Shown here in pieces: positions 34,645-45,826 of a stretch of 64,000 bases of DNA; position 1 is the first letter of the stretch, and every line of letters starts with the position of its first letter. Both the position numbers and the translations under genes were made by a program. The DNA is from Rutstroemia sp. NJR-2017a BVV2 (lineage: Eukaryota; Ascomycota; Leotiomycetes; Helotiales; Rutstroemiaceae), in contig NJPS01000006.1 of the NCBI GenBank assembly GCA_002946415.1, forward strand, positions 186,001-250,000, in the 5' to 3' direction. The notes beneath the pieces were generated by a model, which made no database searches, was not told where the DNA came from, and worked only from the letters and a program-made list of their open reading frames with translations.

Positions 34645-35516
34645 GATTGTTGGTTGTGTATGTAAAAATGCAAAGCGATGGATGAATGTCGAGAGAATGC
34701 GACCGACTACTTAAAGTCTTTTGAATGTAAATATACCGCTTGGTTACCAAAATGGCTTGCTGTGAATCGTCGTTTGCTCTTCAACTTGATTGGCCGTCGT
34801 TTATCGACAAAGCGTTTCAGAAAGCGCTCGATATCTGAATCTATTTTGGTATGTGTCAAGCTGGCTCAAAGACGTGAGTCCTCTTTGGAATTCATTGAGA
34901 TTGAAAGGAAATGAAATGATCTTTTTATGATCAAGTACTTGAGCTTTATCATTCTTCACCGGCAATTGGGCTCAAAGCTTGATTTTGTTTGATATTGTTG
35001 AATCGTGCAGCAAGATTGCGCCCCCTGCAGTCAGACGTCACGCTGCCCAAGAGACAGGAATCCTAAACTTTAATTTGCCGAGAAAGAAAAGTGGGGTTTC
35101 CTTTTGCATCTAGATTGATTACAGAAAAGCTTTGACGTGTGGCTGTGGCGGCTGTGCTTGTGTGGCGCTCCAGAGATGCCCTCTTTATGAGGTTTCCAAG
35201 CTCCAGCCGGTAGTTCTAGGTTAGAGTACAGCACTGCCTCGTTTCTTCCAACCCTCAACCCATCAACGATCTACCATCCGATCATACCCATACCTTCTGT
35301 ATCTTCATATCTTTCGAGAAATTGGTTTCTGATTGTCCCGGACATTCTATAGAACCAATAAGAGTTTGAATCACACAACCGTCTGTTGACTTTGCCACCA
35401 CTCTTCACCCATAGCTCTTCAGGTTTCAGCTAGTTTGGGCCCTGAGTGAGCGTTGCTACGCGTCCCCCGCCCGACATATACTCGAGTCGTGGATATGCTG
35501 GTAACGCGAAGACAAC
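34645..35516. other. Divergent spacer and dcp2 leader
   Basis: Long upstream region shared by the DUF4112-like gene and dcp2; includes one ACGCGT at 35458-35463. No gene supported. Confidence 0.4.
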
Positions 35517-38284
35517 ATGACCGACAGAAAATTACGGCTAGAAGACTGTAAGTACTGCACCATCACGGAGGCTGTTGCTCTCACATTATTGCCTCGGCAC
35601 CTCTTGATGCTCTGCCCTACCTTATCCCGACACCTAAGCCAGCTGTACCATGAGATTCATTGACTAACATCGCATCGTGGCCAACAGGGCTGGACGACTT
35701 ATGCGTCCGATTCATAATAAATGTTCCGCAGGGTGATCTATCAACGGTGGCACGAATATGCTTCCAAGTCGAAGAAGCACAATGGTATTACGAAGATTTT
35801 ATACGTCCTCTGGACCCCAACCTACCCTCTATGTCCCTCCGGAACTTCTGCCTACGAATATTTGCGCATTGCCCTTTGCTTTCGCACTTTTCTCAAAGTG
35901 ACCATATGCGAGCCTTCGAGGAGTTCCTCATGTACAAAACTCGAGTTCCGGTGAGAGGTGCGGTTCTTTTGAACGCCGAACTGGACTCCGTCGTACTGGT
36001 GAAGGGCTGGAAGAAAGGCGCAAGCTGGGGGTTTCCGCGAGGAAAGATCAATAAGGACGAGGATGATCTTGATTGTGCTGTCAGGGAAGTGTACGAAGAA
36101 ACGGGTTATGATCTGCACGCGGCAGGTCTCATTCCTGAGGACCGTCAGGTGAAATGGATTGAGATGAATCTGCGTGGACAAAATTTCCGGCTATATGTAT
36201 TTCGAGACGTTCCTATGGATGCGCGTTTTGAACCTCAAACTCGAAAAGAGATCAGCAGTATTAAATGGTGGCGCCTTTCAGATCTACCTAATTTCAAAAA
36301 GAAGGGCCAGCAACAGCATCAAGCCGAAGCTGCGGTTAACGCCAACAAGTTCTTCGTTGTTGCTCCATTCCTACCTCAACTCCGAAAATGGGTGGTCGAG
36401 GAAAAGAAGAGGGGCACGAAAAGGACTGCCAGTAGTCAGTACCTGTCTGCGGGTGCAATGAGCCATGACGAAGGGTTGACAGAGGATGATCAATTGGTCG
36501 AACCTGATGCGGACTTCGATAGTACTGCTCCAGAATCCTTTGAGCGCGCCCAACGTGAAGAGGAAGCTGCTGCTGCCTTTACTAGTATTATGCAAGCTCA
36601 GCCGTCGAGTCAAGGCCTACAATCGTCCGCTGCGGCTGCCGTTCAATCGTCCGGCTCTAAAAGTTCTGGTCAACGTTTGCTTGACCTCTTACACAGCGCG
36701 CCGCCTACTGGTGATCATCCTCCCACGCAGTTATCTACTGAGGCTACAGTGACCCAGCCAATTGCGGAACCTTCTGCGGCTCCTGCAGCTTATCAGCCAC
36801 AACGTCCTCCTCAATTCCCAAATGTACCGCTCGCACCAAGTTATCCGCTACCACAACATCAACCTCCGACCGATACATATACATATCAACAGCCGGAAGC
36901 GTATGCTCATCACCACCAAAGAGCTCCGGCTCCTCCGTCATACTACAACCAGGCTCGGCGGGATATTCCTCAGCAACAGCATCGGCCCCATCCAAATCCT
37001 CCTGCTCTTGTACATCCTCAGCCATTGCCTCCGCACGTGCAGAAAGCTTTGTTTACGGGAGGCCCCGTACATGCGCCCATGGTTCCACCGGCCATCCAGC
37101 AATCATCTTCGCAATACCATCCTACTACTTTAAGTAACAATCAGATTCCCCAATTCCCCAATTTACATGCCACTATGGTCCCGCCTCAGCAAAAGCAAGC
37201 ACCCCCAGCGCTTACTAGCCATTCATTGGCGCTTCTCAATGCTTTTAAGAATCGTGACCAGACATCCGGAGATCATGCACCCACCCAAATTCTTCCTGCA
37301 AGAAACGGAAACCAAAATTTGCAAGCTCTGCCAGTTGTGCCGCAAGAACTTTCCGCGGATACTTCTCAGCCTATGCAAACAACCATTTCTCAAACGACAG
37401 TATCGCAACAAACAACCATACAGGAATTGAATGCCAGCTCCACCAGGCAACCTGCCAGACCACCTATCAGTGAAGCCCAACGGTCGATGTTACTAGGAAT
37501 TTTCAAGAGTCCCAACACTCAACCTGCAAAGCCAGCCACACCACCGACCGCAGCAACTCTTCCGACATCTTCGTCGCCTTCCGCCGTGGAGCTATGCGCA
37601 GTAGAAGTAGTTTCACCACCCGCCTCCCAATCCACCAGTGCCGTCCACAGGGTTGCAGCTAATCATCAAGTTCATCACGCTGCTGAAATGGGTCCCGAGT
37701 CTACCATTCCTTTCCGGCCAATGGCAATCCTTGCTCGACCAACAAGTACACACAAAGAGAACAAAGAACATCAATCTCAAAGTGGCCACGCAATCAACAG
37801 GGGTACTGTGAGGGCTGATTCGCGCCCAAGCAGTAAGAAGTCATCTAAGCCGTCGCCCGAAAAGCCTTTCCAGCCACAAATCTTGAAAAGACCACAATCT
37901 GGCGGTATCATAACACCAGAAGCACTCATGATGAGCGGCTCATCCACCGCTACGCCGAAGTTAGGTAGCGCTTCAACGACTCCACTACATCTGCCTTTAT
38001 CTTCACAGCCACCTCCATCGACTGACCAAAAACAAGCCCTTTTGTCATTATTCGGGAAGTTGCCAGCCGTCTCCGATTCTTTACCAGCTCCATCTTCGAA
38101 TTATCCAGGTATATCTAAGGGTCCTGATGGTGCAAGGAATCCTGCAATCAAATCCAGAGTTGGCAGCCTGGCTTCAGGCAGTGGCGACATACCTTCACGA
38201 CGCGGTAGCCAGACACCAATTTCTCCGGCTGACAAAGGCTTCTTGCTGAACTACTTGGATGCTGTTGCAAGCAGGGGCTATTAG
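35517..38284 (+). CDS. dcp2: mRNA-decapping enzyme subunit 2
   Basis: Exons 35517-35547 (31 nt) and 35688-38284 give 875 residues. The N-terminal Dcp1-binding helical domain (LDDLCVRFIINVP, EEAQWYYEDFIRPLDP) is followed by a Nudix domain with a perfect Nudix box at about 129-151 (GKINKDEDDLDCAV, then REVYEETGY). Box B-like NKFFVVAPFLPQLRKWV follows. The remaining 600 residues are Pro/Gln-rich and disordered, with repeated short leucine motifs (LLDLLHS, LALLNAFK, MLLGIF, ALLSLFGKL) of the kind that bind Edc3 and Pat1 in yeasts. Acts in cytoplasmic mRNA decay and P-bodies. The 140-nt intron has GTAAGT and CTAACA. Confidence 0.95.
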
Positions 38285-38710
38285 AAGGATAGCTCAGTTG
38301 TCTCAGTTATAGCATCGTTATTGCCTTGGAGTCTGATAGTATTGGGGGCGTCTTTGGAGGTTAACTCATACCCGGGTGGGCTGCCAGAGTAATGTGATTA
38401 ATATGTAATGGGGATAGTTCATGGGCGCATACAATATCCTTTCCACAATCAATCAAGTTATACCTTAGCTACACTTTTATAATAATCTCTGCCTATTCTG
38501 CTTCTCATTGTGAACTCTAGAACAGAGCATATGCACAACATGGTAGAAAAGCTACCCTGCAAGCGTCCATCCAATCATAGCGTCTGAGTCGATAAAAGCA
38601 TTCTTACGTCATCAGGTCGAACTCAATATTTCTACATAGAATACTGTATTAACCTCACATGTTCCATACTCGAAGTGAAATCCCATTCCTTACACACCCA
38701 AGATCCAGTC
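38285..38710. other. Intergenic spacer
   Basis: 3' region of dcp2 and promoter of iba57. An in-frame upstream ATG at 38675 would add 12 residues to the IBA57-like protein. Confidence 0.4.
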
Positions 38711-39856
38711 ATGAAGCGCATTCGTTCCAATAACTTCGCCCTTAATGTTAATTCCCTCGGTGCGCATACGCCCCGCATACCATATCTCTGCACATCCTGC
38801 TTGCGAAAGTATTCCTCCTCTGCCACAACTACGCAAATCCCGACGACGATTCCCGAGAGCGGCTTCGCGCATCTTTCTACCCGCAGATTGGTTTCCTTGC
38901 GCGGTCGAGATTCTACGAAATATTTACATGGCATGATAACTGGGCACGTGGAGTGGAAGGCCAGGGGAGGGTTTTATACGGCTTTGCTGAATGCGAGGGG
39001 TAGAGTTCTGAACGATGTTTTTATATATCCGGATATCAGCGCTGGGGATGGGTCCGTGGAGGGGAACTGGCTGATAGAGGTTGATGCGAAGGAGGTGGAT
39101 TTCTTGGCGAAACATCTTTCGCGGTATAGGATGAGTTCGAAGTTTGAGGTGAAGGTGGTGGGGGAGGAGGAAAAGAGGGTTTGGAGTTTGTGGGGGGCGG
39201 ATGGGACGGAGATGGGTGGGAATGTGGTTGGGTGTCAGGATTCGAGGGCGCCGGGAATGGGGAGGAGGCTTGTTTTGGAGGGTGGGAAGAAACCGGAGGT
39301 TGATGTGGAGGAGAGCGGGGTGGATGTTTATCGTGTGAGGAGGTATTTGAATGGGGTTCCGGAGGGGCAGGATGAGCTTTTGAAAGAGGCAGCGCTGCCG
39401 CAAGAAAGTAACATTGATGTTATGGGTGGGATTGATTACACAAAGGGGTGTTATTTGGGGCAAGAGTTGACGATTAGGACGTATCATCAAGGATTGGTGA
39501 GAAAGAGAATCGTGCCGATGATGGTACTTGAGGAGGGAGTGGAGTGGCCGCAAAAACTGGAGTGGAGGGGCGGGGATGCAGCGAGTAGGGTGAAGAATGG
39601 AGGAGATATTAAAAAGATTGCGGAAGGGGGAGGTGCGAAGGGAAGACCGGCTGGGAAATGGTTGACCGGCGTCGGAAATCTCGGTTTGGGTCTGGCGAGA
39701 TTGGAATCTATGGGAGGGTGGAAAGATGGCTCGACTTGGATTGCTAATAAAGACGAATTTGCGGTCGAGGGAGAGAATGAAGCTGATGGGAAGCTGAGAG
39801 TGAAAACTTTCCGTCCAGTTTGGTTCAAAGAGACTGACGCGAGCCCGTCTTCGTGA
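38711..39856 (+). CDS. iba57: Mitochondrial iron-sulfur assembly factor IBA57 (aminomethyltransferase-like)
   Basis: Single exon, 381 residues from the ATG at 38711. The N-terminus (MKRIRSNNFALNVNS and RKYSSSATTT) is basic and Ser-rich, as in mitochondrial presequences. The core shows STRRLVSLRGRDSTKYLHG, GGFYTALLNARGRVLND and the family signature KGCYLGQE followed by LTIRTYHQG. IBA57 works with ISA1/ISA2 to make 4Fe-4S clusters for aconitase and radical SAM enzymes. The second half is Gly- and G-base-rich, which also opens a long antisense frame (rejected as a gene). The ATG at 38675 is an alternative start. Confidence 0.93.
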   Translation: MKRIRSNNFALNVNSLGAHTPRIPYLCTSCLRKYSSSATTTQIPTTIPESGFAHLSTRRLVSLRGRDSTKYLHGMITGHVEWKARGGFYTALLNARGRVLNDVFIYPDISAGDGSVEGNWLIEVDAKEVDFLAKHLSRYRMSSKFEVKVVGEEEKRVWSLWGADGTEMGGNVVGCQDSRAPGMGRRLVLEGGKKPEVDVEESGVDVYRVRRYLNGVPEGQDELLKEAALPQESNIDVMGGIDYTKGCYLGQELTIRTYHQGLVRKRIVPMMVLEEGVEWPQKLEWRGGDAASRVKNGGDIKKIAEGGGAKGRPAGKWLTGVGNLGLGLARLESMGGWKDGSTWIANKDEFAVEGENEADGKLRVKTFRPVWFKETDASPSS

Positions 39857-40096
39857 GTTATCTGAATGTAACAATACTTGTAAGAATAATGAATCCAGCG
39901 TGTTTCACAACGCACTATTCCACTTGCTATCAACTGCTTCGTTATTTATATTTATCTAATACTCTGGGAATTCCCATGATGATATATGATTATTCGTAAA
40001 CTAATCCAGCCAGCGCCATGCTAAAATCCAAAAGGGTATCAAATCGACCAATTTTTACACATATTACACTCACCCTTCTACTCCCAAGGGCGAATC

Positions 40097-41038
40097 TCAA
40101 GCCTCGCCCTTCTCCCTCTCCCTAATCTCGTCTTCCAGTCTCTTCCTCTCTGCCTCCTTCAATCTCTCCATCGTAGCCGCAAAATCACTCACCCCCGACC
40201 CTCCCTTCTTTACATTCGGCGAGAACGAAAATTTAGGCGAAGATGCAGATGCTGATGCTGATTTCTCGTCAGCTTTCAATCCTCTGAAGATATCAGGGCG
40301 TTTTGGTGTTTCATCTTCTTTTCTCCCAAGATTTCCCCGCGCTGGTGTAGTAGCAGGTGAGTCAGACGGTACGTAGATTCCTGACTTGCGGGCTTTCTTT
40401 TCGGCTTTGCGTCTTGCTTTTGCGGCGGCGGCTTCGGCAATTAGGCGCTCGAGACGGGCGACTTCGTCTTCTTGGTCGTCGTCTTGATGCATGTTGTGAT
40501 CTTCTGATTTAGGTTCAGGCGCTTGCTGAGTAGAAGGAGTGGCGGATGTCGTTGGTTCAGGAATCGGATCACTCTTAACATTCTCGGGCATCATGCTCTG
40601 TCTCGCCGCCCTTCTCTTCCTACCCTCCTCCGCCAACCGTCGAATCTCTCCCTGCATCTCCGCACCAGCATCATCTTCCCCGTCCTCTCTTCTTCTCTTT
40701 CCCAATCCCCCCGCCTCTCGCATCTCCAGGTCCTCCTTCATCTTCCTCCTCTTTCCCTCAAACAAATCTGCAGCCCGTTTCTTCTGCTCCCGCGCATTGC
40801 GATGCGCATCATATTTTGCCTTTAACTCCGCATCTCCTAACACATCGTTCGCGGCCTGGAATTGCTCATATTTTTCCGGATCGAAAGCAGAACCGACTTT
40901 ATCGGGATGGTATTTCAAGGCGGTTTTGCGGTAGGCGCGACGGAGTTCTGAGGGGGAAAATGTGTTGGGGTCGAGGTTGAGGAGGGCGTAGAAGTCGATT
41001 TCGGAGGTAGTCCATTTTAAAAGGTCTTCGTTAGGCAT
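40097..41038 (-). CDS. J-domain (DnaJ) protein of nuclear Cwf23/DNAJC17 type
   Basis: Single exon, 313 residues. A J domain covers about residues 13-82, with HPD at 44-46 (LKYHPDK) and KYEQFQAANDVLGD. Long charged helices follow (EQKKRAADLFEGKRRKMKED, RLIAEAAAAKARRKAEKKA), then a Ser/Pro-rich segment and a last helix (ERLKEAERKRLEDEIREREK). There is no zinc-finger or C-terminal substrate domain, so it is a class C co-chaperone for Hsp70. The layout resembles spliceosomal Cwc23/DNAJC17, though no RRM is visible here. Tail to tail with iba57, 240 bp apart. Confidence 0.85.
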   Translation of the reverse strand: MPNEDLLKWTTSEIDFYALLNLDPNTFSPSELRRAYRKTALKYHPDKVGSAFDPEKYEQFQAANDVLGDAELKAKYDAHRNAREQKKRAADLFEGKRRKMKEDLEMREAGGLGKRRREDGEDDAGAEMQGEIRRLAEEGRKRRAARQSMMPENVKSDPIPEPTTSATPSTQQAPEPKSEDHNMHQDDDQEDEVARLERLIAEAAAAKARRKAEKKARKSGIYVPSDSPATTPARGNLGRKEDETPKRPDIFRGLKADEKSASASASSPKFSFSPNVKKGGSGVSDFAATMERLKEAERKRLEDEIREREKGEA

Positions 41039-41755
41039 GGTTGTTGAGTGGATGGTGTTGAATAGGACTGTGTTTTTCGAAGATTGGGAAGAGAGGATAA
41101 ATTTGGCGATTTTAGACGCGCTTATTTTGGTGGCGGAACAAGCGCGGTATATCGGATAGGCGCAAGCTGCAGATTCCTTGGCTTCTACTGATGGTTCTCT
41201 TCTTCTGTCCGCGAGGTAGTAAAACTACTATTTCGAAGTTCTGCAGTCAGAGTACGTAAGTCCGAAGAATATGTATGCTACAGTATCTTGTGGTTCGGTT
41301 AGAAAAGTGGTGATGAAAAAGCCTAGGCTTCTTCTTTAGGGTTGAATCGACCTGGCTTTAATTCACCATCTTCTGGTCATGAGTATCGGAACTTTCACTC
41401 GCATTTCGTGTTTACTGTTGCTGTCGCTATGGACAGGAGCGGGCAAAGAGTTGCTCTTTCCCTTTTCGCTAGTGCCATCCTTCCTCATTTGGTTTACAGA
41501 ACCTCATCTTTTCGATAACTTATCACTCTTTTTCCATCATCTTCACTTTCTCTCATTCTTCTTATAATTATTAGAAATCTCTTCATAGCACCCTTCACTG
41601 TTAGGCTAGTATAAAATTAAAGCAGTTCTATTTCTGTTTCAAGAAGCCAGACCATTGTTGATCTCACCCTTCCATCTTCATTTCGTTTATCTCTTCCATA
41701 CGTTTACGAACCTCCCATATTTTACTTTAGTTACGACTATCTTCGTTTTATCCTC
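41039..41755. other. Divergent spacer
   Basis: Promoter and leaders of the J-domain gene and the coiled-coil orphan; T-rich with no further feature. Confidence 0.4.
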
Positions 41756-43375
41756 ATGCCTGGAACAAATTCCACGGCCCAGACAATAAATTCTGCCAGC
41801 TACAGCAAATCTCAGAGCAAGAATTATGCACCGAATACTTTAGAGTCACTCCCACTTCGACATCAAAAGCCCGCTGAAGTGTCTTGCAGCCTGTCGTATC
41901 ATTTCAAGGACCCCCAGATTACTCTAGCGATCAGTCTGTTGAAGTCTAAGCCAGAGGACACTTCAGTGACGGGTTTGTCAACCTTTCCACACAGCTTATC
42001 GTTACTTAAAACCAGCCAGACTACATTAATGAGTTAAAAAAGGCCATCAAAGCCGAAGACTCAAAGAGCGAGCGATTTGTGGATAGTGGCGAATTCTGGA
42101 AGAGCGAATGTGAGAAATTATACCAAAGCAACCGCGACCTTAAGGAGGAAATACGAATCGCAAGCGAGAGGAGACGTCTATCTGAAGAGCAATTACGACT
42201 AGCTAAGGAGAGGATCCGAAGTCTTGAAAGTGACCATAATCGAGATATGAGCCAGCTGGGTAAACGAAGGATCTCATTGAGGGACATAGTGCTAGCCGAA
42301 GATGATCTATGGGCAGAGGATATACTACACACTTCCAATGATCATGTATTAATAACAAGCTATTGTGAGTTCCGGGCACTCCACGCTTAGGGACACAAAC
42401 ATCTGGTTTTCTTATTCATACTAACAAATTTTGTTAAATGCAGTATTCCAGATCACGCAAGAGCGAGTTTCTTTAGAGGAGACACCGGAAGACATATTTC
42501 GTGTCGAGGCCGCTGCTGTATCGTGCCGACGCCTCTTGAGGCTCCTCGAGGATGCCTTATCTGTATGTAGCATGAAGTTCAAAAGTCTGAAGGTGGTTGA
42601 GGAGGACAGTACAAGCATTATACTGCTCAGATACTTGTTCTGCGAGATTGGACGCGGCTATCGGACCTGTTTTCAAACGTTAGACCGCAGTCAGAGGAGC
42701 ATTGTAGGTCGAAACTCAAAAGCTACAGCCAATATCCCTTACCTGTTGTGCTCGTTCTTCAACAACATACTAGACTACCTTCATAAATTCTGCAAAAACC
42801 TTGCGGAGAGTCACCAGTCACAAGAGACCAGCTTGGTCGAGGACACACAATTCGTCGTCCCCAAACTTATCACACAAATGTTGATATCAATCATCCGCAA
42901 TACCGAATGGAAGGCCGAGAGATCTACACATAAAGACATTCTTGAGGGTGTAATCTCTACCATAGTGGATCACGTTGGAATTCTTCTCTCTTTCGGTATC
43001 TTTGGGGAAAACATTGGGGGTTCAAACCTACCGGGAAACATCTCAAATGAGACGAACACTGGGAATTACAGCGAACTCATCTCCCATGAGTCTCGATACT
43101 TGGTCCCCATACTGAGTGCAGCTCTGGATGTTGAGAAGGAGAAGATGATGATTACACCTAGAGGAGTGAGAGAAAAGGCTATGGAGAAGGTCAAGCGCGC
43201 GTTAACGAACAGCACAATTGGAACCAATTTAGCTACTCTCAAGATGCCTGCTAAACTTGAAATGAACGAGGAGCCTCTCAGCATGCCTGAACTACCTCGC
43301 CACAAGACATACAGTACAGAATGGTTTGTTGAGTCACTATGGGCGCTGGTTGGATGGGAAGTCGAAGCGCAGTAG
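41756..43375 (+). CDS. Hypothetical coiled-coil protein, 497 residues
   Basis: Exons 41756-41972, 42020-42364 and 42444-43375. The first intron uses GTTTGT and the second of two AG sites (CAGCCAG) to join SVT to DYINELKKAI; the second intron uses GTGAGT and TGCAG. Residues about 72-150 form a charged coiled coil (ECEKLYQSNRDLKEEIRIAS, LAKERIRSLESDH). The remainder is a helical globular region (LLRYLFCEIGRGYRTCFQTL, LLCSFFNNILDYLHKF). Both the coiled coil and the helical region resemble scaffold or meiotic/recombination accessory proteins, but I recognise no family. Confidence 0.8.
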
Positions 43376-43883
43376 GATGATCTCCCACACTTACAGACAA
43401 GTACTGCGGAGCATACATATATCGAGAGCTTTGTAGAGAGGGGGGAGAGTTGACAAGTTGTGCTTAGCTAGGAGCAGGAGGCTCTCGTGCCATACTAGAA
43501 TGTAAGAGTTCACAATATGTATGTAAGGACAATCAAAATAGAAGCATGAGCATAAGAAAGCGTGAAGAAGTGACTGCTAGCTAGGAGCCATCATTCAGCA
43601 ACATATGCCAGCATTTGCTTGCATCTCAGCACTTTGATGGCTACTCCTACACTGAGAATTGTCAGAAGAGTCTTATCTCATCATCGAGGATTTCCGGCTC
43701 TCATCTGCTACCACAGGGGCGTATGTGGAGGAAGCGCAAATCACAGGCTTCCTGTTGACTAGTTCGTCCTTTTAATCTCCTAACCCGGTATTCAAAACTA
43801 TCATTCTGTATTCTCTTACATTCTGTTCTATACTTTTACTCTTAAATATCCTACCTCCCTTACTTTACGCTCCCAATTACTCC
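43376..43883. other. Convergent intergenic spacer
   Basis: Nothing beyond two facing 3' regions. Confidence 0.4.
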
Positions 43884-44994
43884 CTAGTAAGTAGCAGCCA
43901 ATCTCTGCACCAAATAGTCCCCCGAATTAATATCCTTATACTTCCTCTCCCCCAACTCGCCCCCATACGTCCCCTCAATTGCTTCAATCATGCGATCAAA
44001 ATTCGGATTGCAGAAATACGCGATGCTGTATCGTGCCGGATAGACCACATCCTCACCCCCTTCTTTAGCCTCAGCACTCGGCTTCGCAGGCGGCTCCACA
44101 ACCCTATGCAGCGTGCTCTTAATTCGATCATTACTCCACCGCGCCAGCAAATCCCCCGCATTCACCACCACTGTGCCCTCCACAGGCGTCGCATCCACAT
44201 ACGTCCCCTTCGGACTCCGCACCTGCAGCCCACCGCGGTCGTCCTGGAATAGTAAAGTGATACTCCCGTAATCCGTGTGCTCACCCGCTCGCACCTGCAT
44301 CTTGTTCGCGCGGAACACGCTCCGTTTCGTCTCCGGGTAGTGCAATAACCGCAACGTGTTGTCCCCTGCGTCTGTATACCCGTCGAAATACCCCTCGTCA
44401 AGCCCTAATCCTAGAGCTATCGCTCGCATGACATTGATATGCAGCTCCTTGCACTGGTCATGGAACGCAAGCATCGTATCCTTGAACTCCTGCGCTGCGG
44501 GATCGCTGGCTGATGCAGCGGGCCAGTTGTTAGGCATGTCGGGCACGCCTTCGCGCCCGATCTCGAAGGACTCTTTGAGGTCTGGGGCGGCGGCTTTGAG
44601 TGCTTCGACGTCGGATTTGTTGGTGAGGGTGGTGGTTTTCTCGCGCCCGTGGATCACGTACCCGCGGTTCGAGGAGGGGGTGGTCCATGCGAGAGCATCT
44701 TTTTGGGGTTGTGGCCGGGCGAAGAATTGTGCGGAGTGCGAGAAGGTGTGCGAGAGGGTGTCGGTGGGGATGGGGTGGTGGGAGAGGTAGATGAAGCCGG
44801 CGGTTTGGAAGCCGTTGAGGATGGTTTGGGCGGTGCGGAGACGTTGGGAAGGGGGGCCGGAGAGGAAGTGAGAGAAGTTGATGATCTGTGGAGGTTAGTT
44901 AGTTGAGGGTGGCTAGGTGAGAGGAAGTGCTGGTATGGAATGTGCATACGGGAATGACCAAATCGTCTGCGTTAACAGCTGTTTCCTGAGCCAT
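43884..44994 (-). CDS. 2-oxoglutarate/Fe(II)-dependent oxygenase, isopenicillin N synthase-like
   Basis: Exons 44950-44994 and 43884-44885 give 348 residues, typical for the family. The DIOX_N part includes FQTAGFIYLSHHPIP, and the catalytic jelly roll has LRLLHYPET, the HTDYGSITLL iron motif (His and Asp), a second iron His in KSTLHRVV, and the 2-oxoglutarate-binding Arg in ARYSIAYF. Such enzymes hydroxylate or desaturate small molecules, often in secondary metabolism or hormone turnover. Divergent from the amidohydrolase gene, 832 bp between start codons. Substrate unknown. Confidence 0.92.
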
Positions 44995-45826
44995 GGTGTA
45001 TATTGTGTCGTATACTCTGCCTGTTCTTCCAAACCCTTTAATTTTCACAGCAGTTATCCTCAAAGCCCAAAATACAGCCAACAAGCAAGTAGGCACAGGG
45101 GAAGCAAGATCAAAGCGCGGGGAATCCAAAGAAGACCAAAAGATCAAGTGCTGAATTTGTAAGAATATCTTTCCTGGTCCTCTATCTCGAAGAAGATACA
45201 GCACCAAACAATCAAGAGTCCAGTCGTCCGTTTATGAAGTTATATCCACAACGATATGCACGCATGCGGACAAAGCCGCTTTCCGCCCTTTATATCTCCC
45301 AGCTTCCCTCGGGCTAATATCTTTGCGGCAGGTGCTCGTGCTGCAATGCTGTACAAAGGGAGTCTGGGTCGGCTTGGTTTGGGCTGATAAGATAAGGAAT
45401 GTCGAGAGATAGATATCGTGCAGTATTTACGGGTCTGATATGGGTGGGACGATTGCCCGATAATGGCTGTTGTATGCGGAAGGTGGGGTTGGGAGGTGCG
45501 GGGTAGCTTCCGCTTTTACTGTCCTTGCGGCGAGGATGGTTGCAACGATTATCTAATTCTTTGACAAAAAGATATTTCGTTGACGCAGATCCTGTGACTT
45601 CAGCGCTTGAGTTTGAGCTTGCGGGGAAAGGAGAGCGAGAGTATAGGTTGGCGTAGCTTTGCGAAAGGGTCACTTATTGCCGAATAGTGTCCTCTTCTCC
45701 TATTCCCTTCTCTTGCCTTTCAAGCAACCCCCTCAAACTGTTTAAAGCAACTCTCTATCCCCTTTCTTCCTTTCCTGCCTCAATCTATCTACCTCCCTCC
45801 CTCCCTCAACCCCCCCACCAAGCACA
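44995..45826. promoter_or_regulatory. Shared divergent promoter, oxygenase and amidohydrolase
   Basis: 832 bp between two outward-facing start codons. A polypyrimidine run (CCTCCCTCCCTCCCTCAACC) lies just before the amidohydrolase start. Shared regulation is possible, not shown. Confidence 0.45.

Noticed and set aside
38924..39874. 316-codon open frame antisense to iba57
   Set aside because: It mirrors a G-rich coding region; its translation is His/Pro/Ile-rich with no domain, and the sense strand carries the clear IBA57 signature.
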